NCBI GenBank assembly: GCA_033439685.1
Contig: JAUEDM010000007.1
Location: forward strand, 744,001 to 808,000
Length of the DNA stretch: 64,000 bases
From: Apodospora peruviana
Lineage: Eukaryota; Ascomycota; Sordariomycetes; Sordariales; Lasiosphaeriaceae
Reading direction: 5' to 3'
Part shown: positions 23,101-34,791 of the stretch, piece by piece
Layout of the letters: every line of letters begins with the position of its first letter
How positions within the stretch are numbered: position 1 is the first letter of the stretch
Made by a program: the position numbers and the translations under genes
The notes under the pieces: model-generated
Told to the model about the DNA's origin: nothing
Databases searched by the model: none
Seen by the model: the letters and a program-made list of their open reading frames with translations, nothing else

Positions 23101-25223
23101 TACCCTGGGATGGCTCGGATGAGAGTGGTAGTGATGAGGCTTCCGGTCATACACCCGTTGACACTCAACTCTTAACGCGCATGACCGAGGAGTCGAGCGA
23201 GGAGGAGGAGGATTTCCCCAAGGCCAAGGTATGTAAAGTCGGCTGCCTTTGCTTTGCTGGCTCTTTTGGTTGTAAGATTTTTGCCCGTGTTAACCTTGGC
23301 AACTAGAACCTGCCGCCACGCTCGAATGGACCGCATGGGAAGAATCAACCAAACGCCCGAGGCAAGAACAAAAAGATGAAGACTTACAGGACGTACGGTA
23401 AAAAGGCCAGGAAACGGTTCGAAAAAGAAAGGCGAGCCGCACTTGCTCAGCAACAACAGCAGCAGGGGCGGCAGGAGCGGCAATCTTTCGAGATGTCGTC
23501 TCAGGTGGATTATGGCGCGGACGGTGATGATGGTCGTCTTGTCCGTCTTAATGAAGGTATTGTTGTGGAATGGAATGAGGCGGCCTACGATACTCTCTTC
23601 GGGGGCACCTCACCCACGGATGACTACCGGGGAGTCAAGACGTATATGAACCCCGATAAGCTGGAAGATCCGGCGATCGAAGTCGACAGGAAAAAACGTG
23701 CAATGCGTAAGAAGCATGGTTTGCACCTAGATGACTGTCTGAAAGAATTCGGGCGGAAGGAAACCCTGTCCGAGCAAGACATGTGGTTCTGCCCGCGCTG
23801 CAAGGAGTTTCGCCGCGCCCAGAAGAAGTTCGATCTCTGGAAGTCGCCCGACATTCTCATTATCCACCTCAAACGGTTCAGTTCGAGCTCATACCGTAGG
23901 GACAAGTTGGACATTCAGATCGAGTTTCCGATTGAGGGACTCGATCTGACCTCACGCGTTCTTGACAATCGCGAGGGGAAGCAAGAGATCTTCGACTTGA
24001 TTGCCGTTGATGACCATTGGGGTGGTCTCGGTGGTGGACATTACACGGCCTTCGCCAAGAATTTTATTGACGGCGAGTGGTATGAGTATAATGGCAAGTC
24101 TGGCCACCCGCAATTCGATCGACCAGGTTTGCTAACTCTCTTTCCAGATGCATCGGTTACAAAGCAAAAAGACCTATCCCGGATGGTAACATCCGCTGCC
24201 TATCTCTTGTTCTATAGACGTCGGTCAGACAAGCCACTCGGTGGGCCTAGATTCCAAGAGATCTTTGAACACTTCGATAGAGAGCGCAACTCCGCCGATG
24301 ACGACAACAGTAACAACATGATGTTGGATTCGGGGGAAGGTCAGCGTCTCGGCCAAGGCTCCTCCCATCGTGGATCGCCGAGCGCTTTGACCGGAGCAGG
24401 TCTAGTTCCCCTTCAAGGAAGTCGTGGTTTGGCTAGTGGCAGCGGCGGTCCGACGACTTCCTCTAGCAGCAACAATGGGGTCCGTCTTCTGGCCACCAAT
24501 GATGACGATACTACTGAGTTGCTGCCGAGTTACCAAGATGCAAGCATGGAACAGGGAGATGTTGGTGGTGGCGGGCTGTTGGATGACGATACTGACATGG
24601 GCGCGCAGCTCTCGTGGGCGAACCAGCACCAGGACCAGCTGCATAACAGCATTGAGGGTGACGATGAAGGCATTGTTCTTGATAATGAGTTCGACAATTC
24701 TGGGTCAGCAGCTGCCATGCCGGGCATGACGTCCGTCATTGGGACGAATACCTGGAGTTTCAACAATATCGTCGGCAATCCGGGGTCGGCAGCTGGCGAT
24801 GATGATGAGGGCGACCTCGATAGCAATGTCGCCGATGCCGACGGCAACTCGTCTGCGCTGGACGATTTTGCTGACGACATGGAGATGATGGGCATGACTG
24901 CCGTCATGTCGGTCGAGCCTGGGACTGGGTATGATGAGCCGGAGGAACCGCAACGGCCGACGCAGCAACCGGAAGACGAAAAGTTTTTGGGGTTCGATGA
25001 TATGCCTATGAGGGAGCCTTCGGTGCAGGAGCAGGACCATATGGGCCAGCTCGCGGCGCAGGCGTGGGATCGCAGTGAGCAGCACCAGCAGTTACATACT
25101 GTCCCGCCAGCTGAGGCGCAGCTGTTGCTTGATGGCGATGAAGATGGGGATAGCGATAAGGTTGCCGAGATCCATGTCGAGGAGGATGAGGATACCGACG
25201 TCGCGCACAAGAAAACACAGTGA
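20111..25223 (+). CDS. ubiquitin carboxyl-terminal hydrolase, UBP12/USP4-11-15 type
   Basis: Cysteine deubiquitinase. Exons 20111-20363, 20416-23228 and 23307-25223 give about 1660 aa from the first in-frame ATG; introns are 52 nt (phase 1) and 78 nt (phase 0). A Ser-rich, acidic N terminus precedes a DUSP-like domain (from IPPLEHQIKTIETLLKEY, about residues 86-220). The USP domain starts with the Cys box GLQNLGNTCYMN (Cys457). A large insert with ubiquitin-like sequence and CxxC pairs (CPSC, CPRC) leads to the His box GGLGGGHYTAFAKN (His1267). The C-terminal tail is long, acidic and Gly/Ser/Asp-rich. This is the DUSP-USP architecture of yeast Ubp12 and human USP15. The start is uncertain because the frame stays open upstream without an ATG; the N-terminal residues should be treated with care. 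Confidence 0.9.
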
Positions 25224-26180
25224 TTACCATCATGTGTTATATCTTTGAGGTTGACAGTCAGCGAAAGGTACCACCTACTACGTATATGCCTGTCTGGGAT
25301 TGGTGTTTTTGGTTTTTGATTTTTGATTTTTAGTCTATTTTACCTACCCGCCTACCCTCCACCGTGGAGTTCTGATGTTGTGCGCACGTTCAGGGATAAA
25401 ACAGCGTTTCTTTCTCGTTCGGTAACATACATACGACTGACTATATCCTTGTGGATTATCGGTTGGCAAGGTTGGTTGGGTTTACATTAGGTATCGTTAT
25501 GATCGCGAAAAAGGGGTTTGTATTTGTTGCGTGGTTGTCTTTGTATGGGTAGTTGGTTTGGCATGGTATTCATTTCAAGAGAAGAACTAACTAGCTACCT
25601 TGGTAGCTAGGAGGGGGAGACCAGAAGGGCCACAGCAGCGCATGTAAAGACGGACGGGGTTGGAAGGACGGGTGGGCTGGTTGCATTCATGATAGATTCT
25701 TGTCTTCTTTTTTTTGGTTCCGGTTCTGGGTCGCGTACACTATTCATTCATCATCATATCATCGTTCCAACCTTTATGGCTTTTCCTGGTGGCGTCTGTT
25801 TGCTGTCTGTCTTGTCTACTTTTTGTAGTTTGTGATGGTGTTCAATTTCATTCCGGTAGGCCTCATTTTTAGACCTACTAAAGCTGGGAGTAGGTCGACT
25901 GACTGGTTTTGTAATTGGTGACAAAGGACAACAAGACAGAAGACCGGACTCCCCCTATACTCCACGAACTTTAGCATACGGAGGTCATTGTATCGTATGA
26001 GACAAAGTCAAGCTGTCATAGTCAAAGTCAAAGGATACACTAGTAGGCAAATCCGGTATATAAGTAGTAGCAATCCCCGGTGCTATTTTATTTAACTGAC
26101 TTTTTTTTTAACACATTCCATTCTACAGCAGAACTGAGAGCCAATCAACTCGCCCAAAGAAATACCTTCCCGTATAAAAC
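25224..26180. other. intergenic, contains a 9-bp-arm palindrome
   Basis: Presumed 3' UTR of the deubiquitinase gene and promoter of the decayed AIG2-like gene. It contains the inverted repeat at 25591-25610. No coding sequence is seen. Confidence 0.5.
25591..25610. repeat. perfect inverted repeat (9-bp arms, 2-nt centre)
   Basis: CTAGCTACC and GGTAGCTAG are exact reverse complements separated by TT, 367 bases beyond the deubiquitinase stop codon. A role in 3' processing is possible but unproven. Confidence 0.8.
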
Positions 26181-27198
26181 ATGGATGCATGGGACGGACT
26201 AGAGTCAATAGCCCGGGCCGCAACCCTCCAGCACTGCACTCCAGAAGACGAACCACACGCCGATACGGTGGAACGATGGCAAGCCTTGTTCGGATACACA
26301 TACGCCGAGGCAGTGCAGCAGATTAAGGATAAGAGACGCGATCTAGGTCAGACCACCTTGTCCGAAGCATCATGGGAGACGATATCGGCCGATAGAGAGG
26401 CTGAGGGTTTCGACAAGGAGACATACGAACATTCGTGCTGGCTTGCCAGATCCAAGTCTGCTCGACACCATGCCGTCGTCACCGGCCCACCACCACCACC
26501 TTTACCAGCAGGTCAAAAGAGGGTCATTAGACCGCAAATCTACCTCCTCAAACTCGAAGGCCCACTACCAACACCAAACTCTCTTGGTCTGGAGGAATCA
26601 CACCGGCCATCTTTAGCGGAACGGACGACTCGGGCCAGCCAGCGGCCTTCTGCAAGGTCAGCGCGGCAGAAAGGGGACCATTCTGGGCCGTTTCTCCGAC
26701 ATGAAGTCGTCCTTCGAGCCTATCTTCATCCACTATTCCGTCGCGGAGAAATCGTTGTCTGATATTTGTGTCTACCCGACGCTCGGCATCGACACCACTT
26801 TGCCGCAGCATCGCGCAACACAGTCGGTGATGGTCCGGCCCGCGCAGGACGAGGACCCCGTGTGGTACTTCTTCTACGGCACACTGGTAGACCCTGCAGT
26901 GCTTAAGCGGCTGTTGGAACTGGATCGCGAGCCGACGTACAGGTCTGCTAAAGTCCTGGGAGGCAAGCTTTAAGTCTGGGGCGGCAAGTATAAGGCGCTT
27001 GTGGATGCCATATCGACAGGCATAAACGAGTCTGTCGTTGAGGGGAGCGCGTTCCTGGTCGAGGACCACGACCAGGAGGAAGCGCTGTGCCGGTATGAGA
27101 CGGACCAGTACGAAGTCGTTCGGTGCGGGATCGAGATGGAGGGCGGAGTGGTGGTTCGCGGGCTGACATTTCGTTTTATCGGGGACGTTGCATCGTAA
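26181..27198 (+). pseudogene. AIG2/gamma-glutamylcyclotransferase-like gene, broken by two frameshifts and a stop
   Basis: The reading starts at an ATG (MDAWDGLESI) and runs in one frame to about 26590, through a proline-rich stretch and PQIYLLKLEGPLPTP. The coding-like sequence then continues in a second frame (AIFSGTDDSGQPAAFCKV...) and near 26695 moves to a third, where the AIG2-type start WYFFYGTLVDPAVLKRLL appears. An in-frame TAA at 26971-26973 interrupts VLGGKL and VWGGKYKALVDA; the frame then continues through YETDQYEVVRC to a natural stop at 27198. No intron of normal size removes the stop. Intact family members are small cytosolic proteins of the gamma-glutamylcyclotransferase fold. 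Sequencing error could explain the one-base shifts. The stop would arise by one C-to-T change in a CpA context (CAA to TAA). Confidence 0.7.
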
Positions 27199-28285
27199 TT
27201 AGCCCTTTATTATATTGAGTTAAGGCAATATTTAATTTTTGTGGTATTAGATGCATAGCATTGAACGTTCGGCATACCGATTTGCACACATTTTGGAATA
27301 GGGGGCTCGAAGATGGGAAGTATGTCCGGGGATTACTCGAGATGCAATAACAGAGTTACGACCCGCATTTATGGTACTGCTGTAGACGAATAGAAAAAGA
27401 AAGAGAGACACACTCTACAGGAGGGTATGATCCAATGATCATGAGTGAGATATGCAGTTACGAAGCCCCTATTTTGGACTCGCCCACAATGGTCGAGTCA
27501 ACACTGGCCAGCTTCTATCGACAAAAAAGGAATCAAAGATAGAACGCGTGGGAGGTTTTTTTTTTTTTTTTGAGTTAGGTATATACCTTGTGTGGACGGC
27601 GGCCTCGGTCTTGAGGTAATTGTTCCGTGGCTGCTTTTGGTTTGCCTTTCTTTTTTCTTCTCCTTGAGTACGTAGTTTTGCTTTTAAGCAGGTTGTTTTG
27701 TTTTAAATAGGTAGTTTTGTTAGGTACTTCCATTCTGTCTGGTTTGACATGGAATAGAACTTTCTTCGGGCATAGCACTGTCCCTACCTTACAAACCTGC
27801 CTGGATAATCATTAACTGTGATTTATTGTATATGTCCAGCTCGTAAAACTTCGCAAGTTATGCATTGTAGGTACCTAAAGCCAGCCAGTAGAATCTCTCC
27901 TGCGCTACCCAGCTATGTATGATATCAATGAGGCTGCTTGCTCTGTCTGCTTCACTCCGGTGAGCTTCAAACGAAACGCATGTATGTCTCGCGCTCCATG
28001 CCCACATATCTATAAGGTAGTTATTGCAATGGCTCCCCTCCCTATCTCTATCCTCGTTGCGTATTGCTTTCCCCCCTTCCCATATCTCCGTACATAAACC
28101 ATACCATATAAACAAACAGACAGTAAAAGTACAAAGCCAATTCTTTGCTCTCTCTCTCTCTATCCCTCCAGTCCCTAATACCTAAAGTAAGGTAGCTCAT
28201 ATACCTCCCAAAAACAGATAAAACATCCGCTAGACCAAAGCATATAAAACCCCCGGCCACCAAGTCCAGAATCTGTCCAGGCAAT
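27199..28285. other. convergent intergenic region
   Basis: About 1.1 kb between the decayed AIG2-like gene and the end of MOT1. It contains a run of 16 T (27556-27571) and the palindrome TAGGTACCTA at 27868-27877. It must hold the MOT1 3' UTR. No gene is seen. Confidence 0.55.
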
Positions 28286-31200
28286 TTACTGCATAGTCTT
28301 CAAGAACCCGTCGAGATCAAAACTCTCCTCGTACTGACTATTATCCCAAAGCTCGCCCAGCCCATCAAGCCAAGCAGCCTTCTTGCCAGGCTGCCGAACA
28401 TCGCCCGTCTCGATGTCAATGATATCCTCCTCCCTACCCTCGATGGCCCCTGGACCACCATCTTTCGGTTTCTCAGTGATCAGACCCGGGCCAGAGTCGC
28501 CCAGATTGAACAGATCCAGAATTTGATCAGTATCCATCGTCGCCAAGCCCGCGTTCTGCTGGTTGACCACGGTACTGGCGACGTCGATCTTGAAGCGCTG
28601 CAGGCTCAGAATCTTCTCCTCGAGCGTGCCCCGCGTGATCAGACGGTAAACATTGACCACCTTCTTCTGGCCGATACGATGCGCACGGTCCATGGCCTGG
28701 AGATCCTTCTGCGGGTTCCAGTCGTGCTCGACAAAGATGACTGTGTCGGCCCCCGTGAGGTTAAGACCGAGACCACCGACGCTGGTCGTGAGCAGTAGCA
28801 CATCGTAGGACGGATCACCGTTGAACTTGTTGACAATGTCTTGGCGGCGATTGGCCTCGACGCCGCCGTCGAGACGGAGAAACGAGACCGAGGGCAGCAT
28901 GCTCTTGAGCACAGTATTCTGCACCATGTCGAGCATTTCCTTCATCTGGCAGAATATCAGGGCGCGATGCGGCTTGATGGGAGTGTAAAGCGGGTCGGAC
29001 GAGTCTTGGCCTTCAACACCGATACCGCAGTCGACGAGGAGGTCTCGAAGAGCTGTAAGCTTGGGTGCGTGCACTGGGTCCTCCAGGCTGGTGTTCTTCT
29101 TCGCCAAGAACATCTGGGTATCTTCGTAGGACCTGTGGCCGGGCTTCATCACGAGAGCTGGCGAGTTGCACAGTTTGCGCATGTACTGCAGAGCCTGGAA
29201 GATATGTTGCTTTGCTTCTTTGTCGTCGCGACCAGCTTCTTCGGTGAGCTTTTTGGCCTCCTTCTTAGTAAAGTCCTCGAACAGCTTCCTCTGGAGATCG
29301 CTGAGGTCGCAATAGTAGTTCTGAAGGATCTTGGGCGGCAGATCGTTGAGCACCTCTTCTTTGAGGCGACGCAGAAGGAACGGCAGCACTTGTTTGTGTA
29401 ATGCTTCAATCGCCAGTGCGCCAGCTTCTTGTTCCTTGGACGAGGCTTTGCTGTACCGACTGTTTGCGATTGGTTTCGCAAATCGGTCCAGGAAGACCTT
29501 TTCAGCACCCAAGAAGCCTGGCATCAGGAAATCGAACAAAGACCAGAGCTCCAGTACGTTGTTCTGGATCGGCGTGCCCGTCAGGATGAGCCGGTGGTTG
29601 CTTGCCAACCGCTTGACAGCCATGCTAATCTTTGCCTTGGGATTCTTGATCAAGTGTCCTTCGTCGAGGACGACATAGTTCCAGTTGTACTTCTCGATAA
29701 TGTCGATGTCGTTTCGGCAAACATCATACGAGGTTACCACGATGTCCGTCCTATCCAGCAGCTCCCTCATCGCTTTACGTTCTGCAGGGGGCCCAACGTA
29801 GGCCGTGACGCTGAGGAAAGGAGCATAGGTCTTGATCTCTTGCTGCCAATGTCCTGAAAGGGTCGGAGGGCACACAATCAGAGAAGGGAGCCTTCTCACA
29901 TCGGGGGAACCCGTCTTTGCAAATTCTTCGGCACGCTGGTGATGGTCACTAGCAACAATGCAGAGCGTCTGGAGTGTCTTGCCGAGACCCATGTCATCGC
30001 AGAGAATGCCATGGAGATGATACTTGTTCAGGAAGTGAAGCCAGTTGACACCTTCCTGCTGGTACGAGCGTAGCTCTGCTTTGATCGCCACGGGGATCTG
30101 GAACGGCTCCACCTTCTTCGGATCAAGCAACTGACCGATGAACGTACGCTCTCGGTCTCTTCCCTTCAGCAGCTCTTGAGAGAGGCCCGGGGGATCGGGG
30201 ATGCCAGCCTCAAGAGGAACAAGCTTGACAAGAGTGGCGAAAGATGTAGTGGCGATGAGTCTAATCTCCTGGTCTGAATCGCTCATCCGACCCAAAACGG
30301 GCACAATGAGAAAGATCACATATGGAAGAATCCTATCGCCCATGACAGCAATCAGGTGGTAAATGACCTCAATGGCGCCCTGGCGGAATTGGAGGTCGAC
30401 GGGGTTGTTGATGGACGGTAACACCTTCTCGACCAAGGCGGTCATACCTTCAACGGTGATGACGCTGCATATCGTGGCCATACACTTGGCTGCCATGTAC
30501 CGGAAGATAGATAGCTCAGAACGCAATGCATTGATGATTAGAGGCACCTGTCTCATGACGAAGGGATGGAGGGCAGGGTGTAGGGTAGGAGTCATGGTGC
30601 GAATGACCGACATGGCATCGACAACTTCTTGTCCGATGATACCCTCAGGATCCTTCACATCCGCGGGTAGAGTACTGGTAGAGAAAGCCCTTATCAGAGG
30701 TGCTTCCATGAACGTCTTAAGGCTCGATACTTTGTCCAGAAGCTCAGCGCCGAAGGTCTGTGACAATATCTCCAGTGCTTCCTTGGCACCACGGCGTGTG
30801 ATGCGAGCGCCCTTTGCCTCTCTGGCGAATGCCACCGCATCAGCGTGGTCGACTCGGTCCTCTTCCTTGTGCATCGAGAGGAGAACGCTGGTCTTGGTGC
30901 CGTGCGCCGACCACTCGGGGGTCTCCGCAGTCTCAACGCAAGAGAATTTGACCAAGTTCGAGACCACCTTGCCGGCAGGGCCGGTCCGATTGGATTCAGT
31001 AAACATCTCGACCAGACGGGCAATTGTTGCGGCGGAGCGGTGTTGCAGTTCTTGGTTCTCTTCTCCTTTAATGCTATCCATTATCGCCTTGATAAGAGGG
31101 CTAGGTTTCTTGGGAATGGTATTTATGCCAACTAGGGCACAAGCAGCAGCAGCTCGGATGCGTGCATCGCGAGCTTCCTTGGCTGCCTTCGCCTCTGAAA

Positions 31201-33973
31201 TGGCCGCCACTACTGTCTCTTTGGCCTCCAACATTTGCGGAAGCGCGATCAGCCTCTGGCCGGGTGCCATAGCTTTCTTCAGCCTATCAAAGTCCTCGCC
31301 AACGACCTTGTCGGCATCCGCAATAGAGAAAGCAGTAGGGCCAGCCTGTGGTTCACCCTGGACAACGGGAGCAAGGCTGGGGATTTTGGATAGCTTCCCA
31401 TGTTCGCGGAATAAGCTGAGGAGCTGGCCTGCTTGCGACCGCACACGCTGAACATAGCTCACCAAATCCCGGTAATGAGATGGCCTGTCTTGCTCAATGA
31501 TTTTCTGCAAAGGCTGGACAAACCGACTGGCGTCACCGGGACCAGAATTCTTTCCGTATTCATCGATGACCATGGCAGCTGCCAGTTGCATCGAAGCATA
31601 TGTCGAAGTGAGACCGGGTAGAACCAATTCGTCATAGGATGCAAGTGCAGCGGGTGGGACCGAAGCCATGACGAGACCCATGGCTTTGGCCGCCGAGATA
31701 CGCGAGCGAACCAGGGTGTCCATTCCCACCAGGTCCACGTCGCCTTGGATCATGTGGCCATCGACATCATGGGTATGAGTAGTCGTAGGAATATCATCGA
31801 CCTTGGTGGATTTTCTCCTACGTTTTGGCGCCCGTTCGGCACCCTCTGGCGGCGATGACTTTCTCGTGCCAACGGGGGTAATATTGCCCGGCAGAGAGTA
31901 TGTTCCTCCAGACGGCTTCTGGAAGAGGGTTGGGTCCATCGGGATAGGATTCCGCGGGACGCCAATGGGATGAAGCGTCAGTTTCATAAGCGCTTCCACG
32001 TGGGGTTCGAACTCATCCGCAAGTATGGTAGATTGCTTAGCAAGGTTCTTGACGAGCGCCTTCCACAGCTCCATTGACATGGCCAGCGTCTCCTGGTCTC
32101 TCTCAACAAGAATATTTTGGAAAATGAGCCGAAGGATCCTTCCCGTGAGCCAGCCTTGTGATGTTTCGTTACCGAGATTGACGAAAGTCATCAAGGCCTT
32201 GAGGACAGCAAGTCGCACGGATGTGATGGTGTGTCGAAGGAAGGGATAGAGCCTAGGCACAAGGAGGGTGAAAGACCTCTCCTCATCTTCGGCTGCGGAC
32301 AGCTTCATAGCTTCCAGGACTTCAGGGAAGCTACAAAGTGTCGCCAGCAGGTCCATGATCTTGCCGGTCGAGGCACTCAAATCATCGCCCAGGTTGGAGA
32401 GACTCTCCCAGACAATGTTGATCATGCCATCAACGGCTGCTGGCCGCAAGGTTACGAACTCCTTCGCCATGGGGATCAACGTGGCGGCGCTGACTGAGCG
32501 GACATCATCGTCAGCATCGCCGAGACCTTTCATGACGGCGCGAATAACGCCGTCTATCATGTCACCATCCATCAGGAGCAGGTCTTTTCTGACGGCCACC
32601 ACGTATCTGAGGCCAACCATACCGCCATGGCAGATGGCCCAGTTATGCATCTCCAACTGGAAGTCATCCTGCATCACCATGCGATACAGCAGCTGGTATA
32701 TGCCGTAGACGGATTCTGGGGGTACGTGGCGGAGGACCGAGCCCAGCGTTTGACCCACTGTTTCCCGAATCGGGGCGACAGAGGTATCTGAACTGTAATC
32801 GGTGAACTTGTCAAGCATAAGCACGCAGCAGAGGCGACAGGCCAAGTCATCCAACCACCGTCGGTTAAGCTCGTAATTCTCCTCGCGGGACTTTCCTTTT
32901 AGTCTGCCAGCGCCGCCGCCTTGGACCCTAATGACCTCCCTCAAGCCCATGGCCGCACCATGACGCGTCTCCCACTGCGGGTCAAACAAGTCGACCTTGA
33001 GGAAATCGCACAGTCGCTCATATGGCCACTCGCTACCTTCCATGCTGTCGTCAACCTCAAGCTCGGACTTGATGGGCATGACAGGGCCCTTGAACTCGGT
33101 TACAACCTTGGTGTCCTCGTCCACATCGGTAGGCCTGTCCAGGGTGAAGTAGTCATTGACTTTCCCATTACTCTTGGACTCGGGATCTGCAGTAAGAGGG
33201 TCGTCGAGAAGGGTATCGGAGCCGGCGGTGGCAGTGCGGCGAATCTGTAGGTCCCCAAACCCTGCTTTCCCCAGGGCGGTCTTCTGAGCTTCCCGCTTCC
33301 GTTTCCGTTTGAGAACGTTAAGCTGTCGTGCGCTGAGGCCGGATTCCTCGTTGGGCTGATTCTGGCTCGCGTTGGCTTCCTGTCGGCCAAATCCATTCAT
33401 GGCAGAGGCATCATGGGGCGTGGCGGGGCTGAAAACAGCTTCGTTGATGATAGGTATCTCCTCATCCTCAAAGGCGCGTCCAAGAAGACCGAGTCGGCCA
33501 ATCAGCGTCTTCTTCTGATGGGTTAGTCGGACCTGTGGGTCAAGGGCAGCAAGGGCATAGTCCACAGTACCACCTCGAAGTAACGGTCTTCCGAACTTTA
33601 AGATGTTGGCTACGTCGAGGGCATTAAGGTTGAAAAACTCGTCGCCGCTCAAGAAGAGCTCCTTATCCTCTTCTTTCTTGATGGACGAAGAGCCACCACC
33701 GGGCTCCTCCTTTTTCCATGGGGCAAGCTCTTGGTCGGCATTGGGGTCGTAAGGAGGTGCATGTTCGATGATCTTGCCTATCGCCTTGGCAGCAGTACTC
33801 CGAGTCTCCCAGTCTTTGTGGCGGAGGTAAGGAACAACCCTGGAGAGAAGGTTGAAGAGTTCCTCAGGATGCTGTTTCTGCCAGTCGGCGAGCTGATTTA
33901 CGGCAGTTTCCCGGATCAGCCGGGTGCTGCCCGTCTCGAGGATCGTTACGAGCCGGTCAAGCCGAGACGCCAT
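28286..33973 (-). CDS. MOT1: MOT1/BTAF1, TATA-binding-protein-associated Swi2/Snf2 ATPase
   Basis: Essential transcription regulator that uses ATP to lift TBP off DNA. One uninterrupted frame of 1895 aa, the normal length of the family, starting MASRLDRLVTILETGSTRLI, which is the conserved Mot1 start. The N-terminal two thirds are HEAT-repeat arrays (for example around KDWETRSTAAKAIG) that grip TBP. The C-terminal third is a Snf2 ATPase with Walker A DDMGLGKTLQT (near residue 1330), the DEGH box (near 1436), TGTPIQNNVLELWSLFDFL, and helicase-C motifs (VGGLGLNLTGADTVIF, then DRAHRIGQ). The short C-terminal tail (GLGELWDNSQYEESFDLDGF) is also family-typical. It faces SMC3 across a 3-kb divergent spacer. 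Absence of introns in so long a gene is notable beside its spliced neighbours. Confidence 0.97.
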   Translation of the reverse strand: MASRLDRLVTILETGSTRLIRETAVNQLADWQKQHPEELFNLLSRVVPYLRHKDWETRSTAAKAIGKIIEHAPPYDPNADQELAPWKKEEPGGGSSSIKKEEDKELFLSGDEFFNLNALDVANILKFGRPLLRGGTVDYALAALDPQVRLTHQKKTLIGRLGLLGRAFEDEEIPIINEAVFSPATPHDASAMNGFGRQEANASQNQPNEESGLSARQLNVLKRKRKREAQKTALGKAGFGDLQIRRTATAGSDTLLDDPLTADPESKSNGKVNDYFTLDRPTDVDEDTKVVTEFKGPVMPIKSELEVDDSMEGSEWPYERLCDFLKVDLFDPQWETRHGAAMGLREVIRVQGGGAGRLKGKSREENYELNRRWLDDLACRLCCVLMLDKFTDYSSDTSVAPIRETVGQTLGSVLRHVPPESVYGIYQLLYRMVMQDDFQLEMHNWAICHGGMVGLRYVVAVRKDLLLMDGDMIDGVIRAVMKGLGDADDDVRSVSAATLIPMAKEFVTLRPAAVDGMINIVWESLSNLGDDLSASTGKIMDLLATLCSFPEVLEAMKLSAAEDEERSFTLLVPRLYPFLRHTITSVRLAVLKALMTFVNLGNETSQGWLTGRILRLIFQNILVERDQETLAMSMELWKALVKNLAKQSTILADEFEPHVEALMKLTLHPIGVPRNPIPMDPTLFQKPSGGTYSLPGNITPVGTRKSSPPEGAERAPKRRRKSTKVDDIPTTTHTHDVDGHMIQGDVDLVGMDTLVRSRISAAKAMGLVMASVPPAALASYDELVLPGLTSTYASMQLAAAMVIDEYGKNSGPGDASRFVQPLQKIIEQDRPSHYRDLVSYVQRVRSQAGQLLSLFREHGKLSKIPSLAPVVQGEPQAGPTAFSIADADKVVGEDFDRLKKAMAPGQRLIALPQMLEAKETVVAAISEAKAAKEARDARIRAAAACALVGINTIPKKPSPLIKAIMDSIKGEENQELQHRSAATIARLVEMFTESNRTGPAGKVVSNLVKFSCVETAETPEWSAHGTKTSVLLSMHKEEDRVDHADAVAFAREAKGARITRRGAKEALEILSQTFGAELLDKVSSLKTFMEAPLIRAFSTSTLPADVKDPEGIIGQEVVDAMSVIRTMTPTLHPALHPFVMRQVPLIINALRSELSIFRYMAAKCMATICSVITVEGMTALVEKVLPSINNPVDLQFRQGAIEVIYHLIAVMGDRILPYVIFLIVPVLGRMSDSDQEIRLIATTSFATLVKLVPLEAGIPDPPGLSQELLKGRDRERTFIGQLLDPKKVEPFQIPVAIKAELRSYQQEGVNWLHFLNKYHLHGILCDDMGLGKTLQTLCIVASDHHQRAEEFAKTGSPDVRRLPSLIVCPPTLSGHWQQEIKTYAPFLSVTAYVGPPAERKAMRELLDRTDIVVTSYDVCRNDIDIIEKYNWNYVVLDEGHLIKNPKAKISMAVKRLASNHRLILTGTPIQNNVLELWSLFDFLMPGFLGAEKVFLDRFAKPIANSRYSKASSKEQEAGALAIEALHKQVLPFLLRRLKEEVLNDLPPKILQNYYCDLSDLQRKLFEDFTKKEAKKLTEEAGRDDKEAKQHIFQALQYMRKLCNSPALVMKPGHRSYEDTQMFLAKKNTSLEDPVHAPKLTALRDLLVDCGIGVEGQDSSDPLYTPIKPHRALIFCQMKEMLDMVQNTVLKSMLPSVSFLRLDGGVEANRRQDIVNKFNGDPSYDVLLLTTSVGGLGLNLTGADTVIFVEHDWNPQKDLQAMDRAHRIGQKKVVNVYRLITRGTLEEKILSLQRFKIDVASTVVNQQNAGLATMDTDQILDLFNLGDSGPGLITEKPKDGGPGAIEGREEDIIDIETGDVRQPGKKAAWLDGLGELWDNSQYEESFDLDGFLKTMQ

Positions 33974-34791
33974 TTTGTATTCATGTCAATTATCCCGGGC
34001 TCTAGGATGTATGTGGCTAGTATGCGGTGGATGACATAGCACTATGATCTTGGTTAGCGATGCATGTTATGAAAGAAATGGAAGTGAGGTCTGAAAATCA
34101 TGAGAGAGTTTTGTGGTATAAATAGGCAGATGTAAGATAGGGGTGATGGGTAAGTGACAAGGAGTGAATGGGGTTATGTGTGTCATGGCAGTGGGTGCCT
34201 GGGAAGTGACAAGCAGTGAAGACTCATCAACCAGGCACTGCCTGACTGCACATGCAACAGTTCATGGCATCGCGGAGGCTTTTTCATGACATATGTGTGA
34301 ATGTGAATGTGAAGGTGAAGCCAGACTCAGTATATTGTTGGAGTGACTCGACCACCCAAAAACGAACATCTTTGTAAGTCCAACGGGAGCCAATAACATA
34401 CCCCAAGTTTGGCTGCACGACCCACAAGATGTTTGCACCAGTGGAGAGAAGCTACTAAGACAGTCGCCAGGTGCAGAGTGCAAGCCTATCAAAATATCAA
34501 AACCTTCCACCCTTTCATGACTAAAACCATCTCTGTCAGCCGGGTTGAAAAAAAAAGCGCATGCAGTCTTGATAACATTTTATGAATGCAAGTAAACAAC
34601 CGAAAAGGGGAAATAACGGTTGGTACCTACGGTGAAGCAAAAGCCAGGTGACGGTGAGGCTAAGGCGTGAGGCCAGTTCGGAGTCGGTTTTGGCTCGTTG
34701 TGGGCCTGAGGCCAAATTTGGGTGGGCAGAGGTACGTGCAGGCGTGCAGGCGAGCAACAAAAGTGCAGTGGAATTTTCGGGTGGAGGGCAA

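Noticed and set aside
20951..25210. several long minus-strand frames opposite the deubiquitinase
   Set aside because: They are Ser-rich mirror readings of acidic and Gly-rich coding sequence, without domains of their own.
30363..31451. 362-codon plus-strand frame
   Set aside because: It lies entirely antisense to the MOT1 coding sequence, and its openness follows from the codon usage of MOT1.
32003..32013. tRNA B-box-like GTTCGAACTC
   Set aside because: It lies inside the MOT1 coding sequence, with no A box or fold around it.
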